The position numbers were made by a program, and so were the translations under genes. The notes beneath the pieces are model-generated. The model had not been told where the DNA came from. It was given only the letters and a program-made list of their open reading frames with translations, and searched no databases. This document shows, piece after piece, positions 1 to 6,724 of a stretch of 64,000 nucleotides of DNA; the first letter of the stretch is position 1, and every line of letters starts with the position of its first letter. The DNA is from Gymnodinialimonas sp. 202GB13-11. Its GTDB lineage: Bacteria; Pseudomonadota; Alphaproteobacteria; Rhodobacterales; Rhodobacteraceae. The stretch is taken from positions 2,356,001-2,420,000 of the forward strand of contig NZ_JBFRBH010000001.1 in the NCBI RefSeq assembly GCF_040932485.1, given 5' to 3'.

Positions 1-1
1 C

Positions 2-448
2 CGCTGGATCGGCTTCCAGACCCGCCGGGCCGTTGGCGCTGCGGCGCCCGTGCGTATCACCGAAGGTACGCTCAACACCTCTCGCGATTTGCGTTTGTCG
101 CCGCAGCACCGCTTGTTCATCTGGCAGCGCAACGACGAACTCGGCACAGGCCGTGCCGAGGTCATGGTAAAGGCAGAGTTGCTCGTGAACGGCGACACGG
201 TCGTACGCGAGGCCGGGGGCCATGTGGACAGCTACCAGATCGTCTTTGACGGGCATGAGATCATCTACGCCGAAGGCATAGCCGTGGAATCGCTTCTGGT
301 GACGGGCCAAACCCGCACCCTTTTGCCAGAAGATCTGGCCATCGAGGCCGGGACCGCGGCCGCAGCGTCCGCCGCGGCCTTGGAGATCAATGAAGAGGCC
401 AGTGACATGGTTGAACGCCTGTCGCGCGCCTCGAAGGGGAAACTCTAG
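2..448 (+). CDS. Hint-domain (Hedgehog/intein-like) protein, C-terminal part
   Basis: The frame is open from the first bases of the window, so the 5' end is missing. The visible 148 codons match the Hint_2-type domain common in Rhodobacteraceae secreted proteins: a segment with SPQHRLFI (the SxQH block), a VKAELL strand region, and FDGHEIIYAEGIAVESLL, which corresponds to the conserved H-x-[LV]-[FL]-[DE]-x-HE region near the end of these domains. An acidic/alanine-rich tail follows. A GTG at 50 exists, but it lies inside the domain and is unlikely to be the start. These domains probably self-process or anchor exported repeat proteins; the substrate part lies outside the window. The stop overlaps the convergent gene by 4 nt. 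Confidence 0.75.
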   Translation, partial: RWIGFQTRRAVGAAAPVRITEGTLNTSRDLRLSPQHRLFIWQRNDELGTGRAEVMVKAELLVNGDTVVREAGGHVDSYQIVFDGHEIIYAEGIAVESLLVTGQTRTLLPEDLAIEAGTAAAASAAALEINEEASDMVERLSRASKGKL

Positions 449-813
449 GCGGTTCCGTAAAACTCTTCCCGAACGATCTTGCCGTCGGCGACGTGGTAGA
501 TTGCAACCTCGCTCATCTGCGAGCGTTCACCCGATGCCTTCTTGGTGACATCCATGGAAAAGATCACCGCGAACCGGTCATCGCCATGCAGGAACGGCCC
601 CTGCACATCGCCGCCATGGACCTCAAAATTGCTGACCCACCACTCGTGTTTGCCTTTGATGCCGTCCACGCCCTTGGTTTCACGTCCCATGCCTGAGAAA
701 TCAGCCGCTTCGACGGAGACCGCGTCGGGGTGGTAGTGGTTTTCGAGCAGCGAGGCCTCGTTCTGGGTGCGGCAGGCCTCCACCAAGGTATTGGCAATAT
801 CAGATAGACTCAT
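445..813 (-). CDS. SnoaL/NTF2-like protein
   Basis: 122 residues, the usual size for a single NTF2-like cone-shaped domain. The N-terminal helix, the segment with NHYHPDAVSVEA and the strand pairs HEWWVSNFEVHGG, DRFAVIFSMDVT and VAIYHVADGKIVREEFYG follow the SnoaL-like pattern, in which the last strand typically reads F.V.DGKI.R..FY. Such folds serve as small-molecule isomerases, hydrolases or binding proteins. No catalytic assignment can be made here. It stands alone and is convergent with the Hint-domain gene (4-nt overlap of stops). Its promoter lies in the 814-1002 intergenic region, which also serves the divergent secreted-protein gene at 1003. Confidence 0.7.
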   Translation of the reverse strand: MSLSDIANTLVEACRTQNEASLLENHYHPDAVSVEAADFSGMGRETKGVDGIKGKHEWWVSNFEVHGGDVQGPFLHGDDRFAVIFSMDVTKKASGERSQMSEVAIYHVADGKIVREEFYGTA

Positions 814-830
814 CTTCTCACTCCCTATTG

Positions 831-848
831 ATGTTCATGTAATGTTCA
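831..848. promoter_or_regulatory. Direct repeat ATGTTCA x2, possible operator
   Basis: ATGTTCA occurs at 831-837 and 842-848, a spacing of 11 bp (one helical turn), 18-35 bp upstream of the start codon of the NTF2-like gene on the minus strand. The position fits a site for a protein binding one DNA face. No regulator is known; this is an inference from repetition and position only. Confidence 0.3.
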
Positions 849-895
849 CATGATGCGCGATTTCCGGCCTTTTGTCATCAAGATCAAGACAGGCT

Positions 896-914
896 CCTGA
901 CAGACGATGTCAGG
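896..914. promoter_or_regulatory. Inverted repeat CCTGACA-N5-TGTCAGG
   Basis: A perfect 7-bp inverted repeat with a 5-base loop in the divergent intergenic region. The right arm contains the GTCAGGA string that is also found upstream of the gene at 1526, at the same distance from a second palindrome. It is not followed by a T tract, so it is more likely a protein site or transcript hairpin than a terminator. Confidence 0.35.
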
Positions 915-925
915 ATTTCCGTAGT

Positions 926-941
926 TTCACGGTTCTGTGAA
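926..941. promoter_or_regulatory. 16-bp palindrome TTCACGGTTCTGTGAA, copy 1
   Basis: TTCAC-N6-GTGAA, 61 bp before the TTG start of the secreted protein gene at 1003. A close copy (ATCACGGCCCCGTGAT) lies 64 bp before the start of the paralogous gene at 1526. In both places GTCAGGA begins exactly 18 bp before TCACGG. Conserved sequence and spacing suggest a shared operator or duplicated promoter. Confidence 0.5.
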
Positions 942-1002
942 CGCGCCTAAACACCGCCCTGCCAATTCATAGGCACGCATATCATTATAAAGGATAATTA
1001 CT

Positions 1003-1338
1003 TTGAAACTCGAGATTAAACCTACCAAAACCCTTATTGCCTTCGCCGCCGCTTTGACCATCGCGGCCCCTACTGCAGCGCTCGATATTCAGGCACCTGA
1101 CTTTGATCCCGGCCCACAATTCGATCTGCCGGGTGACATTGCTCCTCCGCAAAACGGCGGTGGCAATGGGGGCGGAAACAGCACAGGTCAGCCTGCCCAT
1201 GTAGGCGGCGACAATTTGATCGGAACGGCTTTTGTCGATCCGTGCCCGAACGGTGAGATGCAGGTTTCGTTCGAAATGGACGATGACAATCATCCGATCC
1301 CGACTTCTTTCTCGCGGGAATGTGTTGCCCTGCGGTAA
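1003..1338 (+). CDS. Small secreted Cys-module protein, family member 1
   Basis: 111 residues, unrecognised. A TTG start is preferred because AAGGA sits 8 nt upstream and the resulting N-terminus is a signal peptide: a basic stretch, a hydrophobic core (LIAFAAALTIAAP) and AxA near residue 26. A Pro/Gly/Asn-rich linker of about 45 residues follows, then a conserved C-terminal module bounded by two cysteines 26 positions apart. Inside it are an aromatic residue at module position 10, Glu at 11, Asp at 13 and Ile at 19. The next gene (1526) is a clear paralog with a near-identical module, and the two genes after it carry diverged copies. The protein is probably exported and disulfide-bonded. Function unknown. 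Confidence 0.75.
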   Translation: MKLEIKPTKTLIAFAAALTIAAPTAALDIQAPDFDPGPQFDLPGDIAPPQNGGGNGGGNSTGQPAHVGGDNLIGTAFVDPCPNGEMQVSFEMDDDNHPIPTSFSRECVALR

Positions 1339-1445
1339 GACACGGAAATGCTGAAATGGCCTGCTTCTTCGGGGCGGGCCAATCGCGCCAACCCGTCGAA
1401 ATGCCATTCGGCAAGTCCCTGCCGACCAGTCAGGAAACCCACCAT

Positions 1446-1461
1446 ATCACGGCCCCGTGAT
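1446..1461. promoter_or_regulatory. 16-bp palindrome ATCACGGCCCCGTGAT, copy 2
   Basis: A perfect palindrome with a 2-base centre, 64 bp before the ATG at 1526. It matches copy 1 (926-941) at the TCACGG..C.GTGA core and is likewise preceded by GTCAGGA 18 bp to the left (1429-1435). The block GACCAGTC[AG]GGAA..CCACCAT is repeated upstream of the gene at 2021 (from about 1924), so part of the promoter region appears duplicated three times. Confidence 0.5.
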
Positions 1462-1475
1462 TGCCCCGTATACCT

Positions 1476-1511
1476 AAGGTGCGAGTATTTTTTCGCAAAA
1501 ACACCTTTTTA
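1476..1511 (+). terminator. Intrinsic terminator or attenuator between the two paralogs
   Basis: AAGGTG (1476-1481) pairs with CACCTT (1502-1507), with a CGA/TCG pairing inside and a run of Ts at the end (1506-1510). It lies 15 nt before the start codon of the 1526 gene and downstream of palindrome copy 2. It could therefore end the transcript of the 1003 gene or attenuate the next gene. Confidence 0.5.
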
Positions 1512-1525
1512 TTCGGAGCATTTCA

Positions 1526-1861
1526 ATGACCAACCTCAAGACCTTTGCGTCGCATCTTCTGATCGCGTCCGCCGTCGTTTTCACGGCTGTCCCTGCCGTT
1601 GCCTTTGATGGCGCAACTGATTTCGCCCCCGGCGGCAATGGCCCCGACCCGTGGGAGCCCGGCGGTTTTGCCCCCAACCCGACCGGTGGTGGTGGTGGTG
1701 GCGGCGGCGGTGCCGTCAGCCATGGTGGTGGCGACGGTTACATCGCGAACACCGCGCCCGATCCATGTCCCAATGGCGAGCTGCGCGTGTCGTTTGAGAT
1801 GGACGCAGATGGCCATCCAATTCCCACGTCATTCTCGCGCGAATGCGTGGTCTTCCGCTGA
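1526..1861 (+). CDS. Small secreted Cys-module protein, family member 2
   Basis: 111 residues, the same length as the 1003 product and clearly its paralog. It has a signal peptide with a VFTAVPAVAF cleavage region, a linker with a run of nine glycines (encoded by GGT/GGC repeats around 1684-1710), then the 27-residue cysteine-framed module, which differs from member 1 at only a handful of positions. The module contains a D-A-D-G turn, which resembles calcium loops or tight beta-turns, but one such turn alone proves nothing. An intrinsic terminator follows at 1879, so the gene is probably its own transcript or ends one. Confidence 0.75.
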   Translation: MTNLKTFASHLLIASAVVFTAVPAVAFDGATDFAPGGNGPDPWEPGGFAPNPTGGGGGGGGGAVSHGGGDGYIANTAPDPCPNGELRVSFEMDADGHPIPTSFSRECVVFR

Positions 1862-1878
1862 TCGCTACGACCATTCCG

Positions 1879-1906
1879 GCCCGCCCTTAATCGGGCGGGC
1901 ATTTTC
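1879..1906 (+). terminator. Intrinsic terminator
   Basis: GCCCGCCC (1879-1886), a 6-nt loop and GGGCGGGC (1893-1900), followed by ATTTTCTT. It begins 18 nt after the stop of the 1526 gene. A strong, classical hairpin plus T tract. Confidence 0.85.
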
Positions 1907-1930
1907 TTGGCGGATCCTTGCTGACCAGTC

Positions 1931-1948
1931 GGGAATGCCACCATTCCC
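1931..1948. promoter_or_regulatory. Palindrome GGGAATGCCACCATTCCC upstream of family member 3
   Basis: Perfect 7-bp arms with a 4-base loop, ending 72 bp before the ATG at 2021. The surrounding block (GACCAGTCGGGAATGCCACC) aligns with the block that precedes palindrome copy 2 upstream of the 1526 gene. The promoter regions of members 2 and 3 thus share ancestry even though the palindromes differ. Confidence 0.35.
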
Positions 1949-2020
1949 AGTGTCGCCCCATGGTCACAAACTGGCCTCGGGAAACGGGATCATCGCCCTA
2001 ACACCTGAAGGAACCTTACG

Positions 2021-2305
2021 ATGACCCGCATCACGAAACTGACCCTGTGCGCCGTACTGGCGCTGACCCCTGCTCTGGCTTCGGCCCAAACCTTGCGCGT
2101 TCAACCCGCTGAACCCACCGTGCGTGGCCTGACCGCTGGCGCATTGCCGGATAGCCGCACCCAAGGCCCGCAAACGCCCACTGGCACAAGCGCCTGGGAT
2201 GTCATTTGTGGCGAGGCTGGATATCTCCAGTGGTGGGAAGAGGACGAAAACGGGAATGAAATTACCGGCACCATCCAGACCGAATGCCTGCCCGATGACG
2301 GGTAA
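2021..2305 (+). CDS. Small secreted Cys-module protein, family member 3
   Basis: 94 residues. A signal peptide (LCAVLALTPALASAQ, cleavage probably after ASA) is followed by a linker of about 35 residues with Pro, Thr and Arg. The C-terminus is a module of exactly 27 residues from Cys to Cys, the same spacing as in the two preceding products, with Trp at module position 10, Glu 11, Asp 13, Gly 16 and Ile 19. Overall identity to members 1 and 2 is low outside these positions. AAGGAA lies about 7 nt before the ATG. The stop overlaps the next gene's start region by 11 nt, so 2021 and 2295 are translationally coupled. Function unknown. Confidence 0.7.
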   Translation: MTRITKLTLCAVLALTPALASAQTLRVQPAEPTVRGLTAGALPDSRTQGPQTPTGTSAWDVICGEAGYLQWWEEDENGNEITGTIQTECLPDDG

Positions 2306-2603
2306 GGTAAATCGCCGGATTGGCGGGGTGATCGCGCTGGCCTGCGCGGTTACCTTGCCGATGGCCCCGACCTCTATCTCGGCACAGGCGCAGATCCGGG
2401 CCCTGCCCGATGCTCCGCTACCAGTTGCCCCCACATTGCGCGCCCCCGGAGAGCCGCGCGGAACAACGGCCAATCCACCCGTGTTCTGTGAAGATGATGA
2501 TTGGTTCTATTGGTACGAGGAAGACGCCAGCGGCAACGAAATCCCCGGCACCCGCCAATATGGCTGCGCCGACAGCGAGCCGTCCGATACCGGCATGGGC
2601 TAA
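2295..2603 (+). CDS. Small secreted Cys-module protein, family member 4
   Basis: 102 residues from the ATG at 2295. The open frame extends upstream to 2199, but the ATG gives a proper signal peptide (basic KVNRRIGG, then GVIALACAVTLPMAP, with a cleavage site near SAQA). A Pro-rich linker follows, then a 27-residue Cys-to-Cys module rich in Trp, Tyr, Asp and Glu: position 10 aromatic, 11-13 EED, 16-19 G-N-E-I, as in member 3. It overlaps the 2021 gene by 11 nt and ends 48 nt before prfC. A short tail of about 10 residues follows the second cysteine. Function unknown. Confidence 0.7.
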   Translation: MTGKVNRRIGGVIALACAVTLPMAPTSISAQAQIRALPDAPLPVAPTLRAPGEPRGTTANPPVFCEDDDWFYWYEEDASGNEIPGTRQYGCADSEPSDTGMG

Positions 2604-2651
2604 GGCACTTGGGCGTTGTCCCGACTGGCCGCTCTCAATATACGGGCGCTC

Positions 2652-4262
2652 ATGTTGGACAATCGCCCCACCCTTCCGCCCGAGATTGCGCGCCGCCGCA
2701 CCTTCGCGATCATCTCGCACCCAGATGCGGGCAAGACCACGCTGACCGAAAAGTTCCTGCTTTACGGTGGCGCCATCCAGATGGCCGGTCAGGTCCGCGC
2801 CAAAGGCGAGGCACGCCGCACTCGGTCGGACTTCATGCAGATGGAAAAAGACCGCGGCATCTCCGTCAGCGCCTCGGCCATGTCCTTCGACTTTGCCACA
2901 CCGGACGTGAACTACCGCTTCAATCTGGTCGACACGCCTGGCCACTCCGACTTCTCGGAAGATACCTATCGCACGCTCACCGCCGTGGACGCCGCGATCA
3001 TGGTGATCGACGGCGCCAAGGGCGTGGAGAGCCAGACCCAGAAACTGTTCGAGGTCTGCCGCCTGCGCGATCTGCCGATCCTGACCTTCTGTAACAAGAT
3101 GGACCGCGAAAGCCGGGATACGTTTGAGATCATTGACGAAATTCAGGAAAACCTGGCCATCGACGTCACGCCTGCAAGCTGGCCCATCGGCGTGGGCCGC
3201 GACTTCCTCGGCTGCTACGACTTGATCCACGATCGGCTCGAACTGATGGACCGCGCCGACCGCAACAAGGTGGCGGAGTCGGTTTCCATCAACGGCCTAG
3301 ATGATCCCGCGCTTGAGCAACACATCCCCGCAGACCTGCTCGCCAAGCTGCGCGAAGAGGTCGAGATGGCGCGGGAGCTTCTGCCCCCCATGGACGCGAC
3401 CGCCTTCAGCCAGGGCACATTGACGCCGATCTGGTTCGGCTCCGCGATCAACTCCTTCGGCGTGAAGGAACTGATGGACGGGATCGCCGAATATGGGCCG
3501 GAACCGCAGGTGCAAAACGCCGAGCCCCGGGAAGTCGCGCCCGAAGAAAAGAAGGTCGCCGGTTTCGTTTTCAAAGTGCAGGCCAATATGGACCCAAAGC
3601 ACCGCGACCGCGTCGCGTTCGTGCGCCTCGCCTCCGGCCATTTCAACCGCGGGATGAAACTGACCCATGTGCGGTCCAAGAAGCCGATGGCGATCTCCAA
3701 CCCCGTCATGTTCTTGGCGAGCGACCGCGAATTGGCGGAAGAGGCCTGGGCCGGGGACATCATCGGCATCCCGAATCATGGCCAGCTTCGCATCGGTGAC
3801 GCGCTGACCGAGGGTGAAGCGCTGCGCTTCACTGGCATCCCCTCCTTCGCACCTGAACTGCTTCAATCGGTCCGTGCGGGCGATCCGATGAAGGCCAAGC
3901 ACATGGAAAAGGCCCTGATGCAGTTTGCCGAGGAAGGCGCGGCCAAGGTCTTCAAACCGACCTTCGGCTCGGGCTTCATCGTTGGCGTCGTGGGCGCGCT
4001 GCAATTCGAAGTGCTCGCCAGCCGGATTGAGCTGGAATACGGCCTGCCCGTACGCTTCGAGGCGTCGCAATTCACCTCTGCCCGCTGGGTCCATGGCCCG
4101 AAAGAAGCGGTCGAGAAATTCGCCGCCGCCAACAAGCAGCACATCGCCGAGGATAATGACGGTGATCCAGTCTACCTGACACGCCTGCAATGGGACATCG
4201 ACCGGGTGGAACGCGATTACCCGGACGTGACCTTGTCAGCGACAAAGGAGCTGATGGTCTGA
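2652..4262 (+). CDS. prfC: Peptide chain release factor 3
   Basis: 536 residues (about 530 is usual). RF3 is a translational GTPase that removes RF1/RF2 from the ribosome after peptide release. GTPase motifs are visible: G1 HPDAGKTT at residues 23-30, the switch I region with RGIS at 68-71, G3 DTPGH at 94-98 and G4 NKMD at 148-151. EF-Tu domain-2-like and C-terminal RF3 domains follow. The ATG at 2652 was chosen over an in-frame TTG at 2616 because family members begin just before the PPEIARRRTFAIISHPDAGKT region. The 3' end overlaps the 4190 frame. Confidence 0.95.
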   Translation: MLDNRPTLPPEIARRRTFAIISHPDAGKTTLTEKFLLYGGAIQMAGQVRAKGEARRTRSDFMQMEKDRGISVSASAMSFDFATPDVNYRFNLVDTPGHSDFSEDTYRTLTAVDAAIMVIDGAKGVESQTQKLFEVCRLRDLPILTFCNKMDRESRDTFEIIDEIQENLAIDVTPASWPIGVGRDFLGCYDLIHDRLELMDRADRNKVAESVSINGLDDPALEQHIPADLLAKLREEVEMARELLPPMDATAFSQGTLTPIWFGSAINSFGVKELMDGIAEYGPEPQVQNAEPREVAPEEKKVAGFVFKVQANMDPKHRDRVAFVRLASGHFNRGMKLTHVRSKKPMAISNPVMFLASDRELAEEAWAGDIIGIPNHGQLRIGDALTEGEALRFTGIPSFAPELLQSVRAGDPMKAKHMEKALMQFAEEGAAKVFKPTFGSGFIVGVVGALQFEVLASRIELEYGLPVRFEASQFTSARWVHGPKEAVEKFAAANKQHIAEDNDGDPVYLTRLQWDIDRVERDYPDVTLSATKELMV

Positions 4263-5359
4263 CCGCCGGCCCGTCCATCCGCACCTGGCTGAAGCTGGAG
4301 GAGGAGGCGACCGCCCCCTTCACCGTGCTTGGTGACGCGGTCCCCGCCGCCGACTCCGATCTCGCAGCCCTTCTGCACGAAACGGTCCCTCCGGCCGATG
4401 GCCCCAAAGAACCCGCCCCCGCCAGCGATTTTGCCGCGAAATCGCACAACCTCGCCCGCGCCTTTGCCGGTCAGCCCGCGCTATTGCTGCTGAACGCCCG
4501 TCTGATCGCCCTCTTGCGCCGGCGCAATCCACCCGCGCACATCCCAGGCCTTTTCGCGCGACTTTGGGCCGCCCACGCCGATGACCTCGCCGATTTGCAC
4601 GATGCGCGCTGGCTGATTTCGTCCTGCCGGACCTTGGCCGAATATGGCCCGACCGAAGTGAGCCGGATCACCGGGGCAGAACTCGCCATGCTAGCCGACA
4701 TGATGAAGCTGTATGAATCCGAGCGCCTCTTCTCAGGCACCGCGCCCGAGGATTTGTTTGGCGGTAAACGCACGCCCGCGCGCCTGCCGCTTGATCTCGA
4801 CGCCTTTGCCGTCGGTTCCGGCGATCTGGATCGATCCGTCGCGACCCGCATCTGGAAACGCGCGTCCGGCGATCGTGTCGCCGAAGCATTGGTTAGCCGC
4901 CTGATCCCCGACATTCTCGGTGACCCACGCGGCGTTTTCCTTCGACTTCGCCGAATGCGCGACCGGCGGCGGCGGCGTCAAGCCTGGTGCATAACCCCAA
5001 AAGAAAAACCTGCCCGAGGGCGTGACCCCGGACAGGTATGTTTTCTCAAGTCTCTGATTACCGCCGACCGGCGCGACCTGTCGGATCAATGTAGTCCTTC
5101 GGGACCATACCCGGCGGCAATGTCACACCGCGCCCGGATCGGCTTCGCGCCCGGCGCGCGGAGCGTTCGCGGTCAGAACCAGCCCAAACCAGAAATGCGG
5201 CACAGCCCGCCAGCAGGATCAGGCCAGCTGTCATGGGATCAAGGTTGGCCAAATATGTGGGGATCTCATCAAGGCTGCGGGGGAACGAGACCTGCACATA
5301 AGCATGCCCCCCAAAATCACTCAAACTCCGTGTCACTTGTTACGTCCTTCTGCTCTTAG
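4190..5359 (+). CDS. Conserved hypothetical protein downstream of prfC; both ends uncertain
   Basis: Not assigned to a named family. Codons from about 4259 to 4985 give a coherent, helix-rich cytosolic protein of about 240 residues (DFAAKSHNLARAFAGQ, LFARLWAAHADDLADLHDARWLISS, LYESERLFSG, LFGGKRTPARLPLDLDAF). It ends in an Arg-rich stretch (RRMRDRRRRRQ). Beyond 4985 the frame stays open for another 125 codons, but these run through a minus-strand terminator and antisense to the 5058-5336 gene, so they are probably not native. The start is also unclear: the only ATG in frame before the conserved part is at 4190, 73 nt inside prfC, and a CTG at 4259 directly follows the prfC stop region. A lost stop or a small frameshift near 4985 would explain the long tail. 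Confidence 0.55.
   Translation: MGHRPGGTRLPGRDLVSDKGADGLTAGPSIRTWLKLEEEATAPFTVLGDAVPAADSDLAALLHETVPPADGPKEPAPASDFAAKSHNLARAFAGQPALLLLNARLIALLRRRNPPAHIPGLFARLWAAHADDLADLHDARWLISSCRTLAEYGPTEVSRITGAELAMLADMMKLYESERLFSGTAPEDLFGGKRTPARLPLDLDAFAVGSGDLDRSVATRIWKRASGDRVAEALVSRLIPDILGDPRGVFLRLRRMRDRRRRRQAWCITPKEKPARGRDPGQVCFLKSLITADRRDLSDQCSPSGPYPAAMSHRARIGFAPGARSVRGQNQPKPEMRHSPPAGSGQLSWDQGWPNMWGSHQGCGGTRPAHKHAPQNHSNSVSLVTSFCS
4997..5036 (-). terminator. Intrinsic terminator of the 5058 gene
   Basis: On the minus strand CCTGTCCGGGG pairs with the CCCTCGGGCAGG side (plus positions 5026-5036 and 5009-5020), followed by TTTTTCTTTT (plus 4999-5008). It lies 22 nt past the stop of the minus-strand gene. 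The plus-strand side also has a weaker TTTTC tract, so it may work in both directions. Confidence 0.75.
5058..5336 (-). CDS. Small single-span membrane protein
   Basis: 92 residues, unrecognised. A hydrophobic segment at about residues 35-52 (MTAGLILLAGCAAFLVWAG) is followed by a basic Arg/Ser stretch, which predicts N-out/C-in topology with a cytosolic tail ending in a Pro-rich and Arg-rich segment. The gene has its own downstream terminator at 4997-5036, which supports it as a real transcript over the antisense extension of the 4190 frame. It is divergent from the 5460 gene. Confidence 0.55.
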   Translation of the reverse strand: MTRSLSDFGGHAYVQVSFPRSLDEIPTYLANLDPMTAGLILLAGCAAFLVWAGSDRERSARRARSRSGRGVTLPPGMVPKDYIDPTGRAGRR

Positions 5360-5459
5360 TGTTTTGCGTATGGGAACATTCGCTGCCGAACGTGCCGATT
5401 GTTCGTTGAAATACGTCAAAAAGCGGGACAATTTCTGGGCCAGTGAAGGATTGTTTCCC

Positions 5460-6065
5460 ATGCCATTGCGTAACCGCGTTCTGCCCACGGGCCAGATTGT
5501 CGCCGACCCGGCCCGGGGAACCCTCACCGGCAATCGCGGCATTCTGGTGGATCGCGACGGTCGGATGACCAATCGCCAATGGGCGCTAAAGGCTTGGATT
5601 ACATGCGTTTTGGAGTTTCGAGGCCGCAGGCGCCCGGTCGCGCAACCTCGCACCTGGACCGAGCTGTTTTTCCTGGACGAGGCCGTGGCGTTTTCAGCCG
5701 GGCATCGCCCCTGCGCTTATTGCAGGCGAGCCGATTACAACCAGTTCAAGGCGCATTGGGGCGGCCTGAAAGCGGGCGAAATGGACCAGATATTGCACGG
5801 CGAACGGCTGAATGGGCGGGAAAAACGGCTGCATTCGGTGCGTTTGCAAGATATGCCGGATGGGGCGTTCGTGTTGCAGGATGAACGCCCCATGCTGGTG
5901 ATGGGAGATGCGCTGTTGCCCTACACGCCTAATGGCTACCGTCCCCCAAAACCGCGCATGGACGGCCCTGCGGAAGCCCTAACTCCGCCAAGTCTGATCG
6001 AGATCCTGCGACACGGCTATCGCCCAAAACTGCACCTGACAGCCGCGCCCGCCCCATTAGGTTAG
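5460..6065 (+). CDS. Conserved hypothetical protein with Ada-like GHRPCxxC knuckle
   Basis: 201 residues from the ATG at 5460, which has GAAGGA 9 nt upstream; the frame is open further up to 5304. The start region MPLRNRVLPTGQIV and the block FLDEAVAFSAGHRPCAYCRRADYNQF belong to a widespread uncharacterised bacterial family. The segment DEA-x4-AGHRPCAYCRR resembles the second zinc half-site of the Ada N-terminal domain (EA...GFRPCKRC), which is my only functional hint. A second basic block (LNGREKRLHSVRL) and a C-terminal TPPSLIEILRHGY block follow. No transmembrane segment. It stands alone between a divergent gene and a lipoprotein gene. Confidence 0.65.
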   Translation: MPLRNRVLPTGQIVADPARGTLTGNRGILVDRDGRMTNRQWALKAWITCVLEFRGRRRPVAQPRTWTELFFLDEAVAFSAGHRPCAYCRRADYNQFKAHWGGLKAGEMDQILHGERLNGREKRLHSVRLQDMPDGAFVLQDERPMLVMGDALLPYTPNGYRPPKPRMDGPAEALTPPSLIEILRHGYRPKLHLTAAPAPLG

Positions 6066-6099
6066 GCATCGGTTAACCAATTCAGGGCAGATTGCGGCT

Positions 6100-6561
6100 A
6101 TGCGTATTCTCGCCCTATTCCTGGTTCTCTTCTGTGCAGCTTGCACGCCGCAATCGGGCACGCTGAGCTCGCCCGCGCTTGGGGCACAGGGCGATTTCAC
6201 GGAACAGATCGCTATTTCCGACCATCCCCATCATGTTCTGATGGGCCACGTCATCGATTTCACTCAAAACGGCGCGCGCACCCGTGCCCTCGTGATCGGG
6301 CAACGCCGCGACGGCGTGCATCGCCTGCGCATGTCTGAGGCATGGAATGGCGGCACGGCCCTCCCATTCACAGCTACGCACCGGCGGCTGGATGGGTGCA
6401 CCCACGGCCATTGCCGCGACAATGCAGTGGGCATGATCCTGCTGTCCGATGCGCTGTTTCAGGAGGTGCGCGCGACGGGCCTGACCGCACGTCTGATCGG
6501 CACAAGCGACGCCATTAACATCCGGGTCCCTGCCACCCTGTTTCGCGCGTTGCCGGAATAG
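6100..6561 (+). CDS. Putative lipoprotein
   Basis: 153 residues. The N-terminus (MRILALFLVLFCAAC) is a lipoprotein-type signal with the acceptor Cys at residue 15. The -3 position is Cys rather than the usual Leu/Val, so lipidation is likely but not certain. The remainder is a soluble domain with two close cysteines (DGCTHGHC) and no family I can name. A His/Asp-rich patch (ISDHPHHVLMGHVIDF) is notable. It lies 34 nt after the 5460 gene and may share its transcript. Confidence 0.6.
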   Translation: MRILALFLVLFCAACTPQSGTLSSPALGAQGDFTEQIAISDHPHHVLMGHVIDFTQNGARTRALVIGQRRDGVHRLRMSEAWNGGTALPFTATHRRLDGCTHGHCRDNAVGMILLSDALFQEVRATGLTARLIGTSDAINIRVPATLFRALPE

Positions 6562-6693
6562 CGCGGCCCGGGCCAATCGGCGCTGCGCCTGTTTGACCTC
6601 TGCGCGCCAATGGCCTATGTGCCATTGAGCTTTGGCGGTCCGCGCCAGGCCCTTCGCGGAGCGCGACCAGGTATCATGCGCTCCATCACCCTT

Positions 6694-6709
6694 CCGACCC
6701 ATCGGTCGG
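6694..6709 (+). promoter_or_regulatory. Hairpin in helicase leader, CCGACC-N4-GGTCGG
   Basis: A perfect 6-bp stem ending 15 nt before the helicase ATG at 6725, next to a weak ribosome-binding site (TTGGA). RNA structure this close to the start could influence translation initiation of an RNA helicase, for example with temperature. This is inference. Confidence 0.3.
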
Positions 6710-6724
6710 TCAGATTGGACGCAT

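Noticed and set aside
2616-2651. TTG start 36 nt before prfC ATG
   Set aside because: Family members begin next to the PPEIARRRTFAIISHPDAGKT block; the extra residues have no counterpart.
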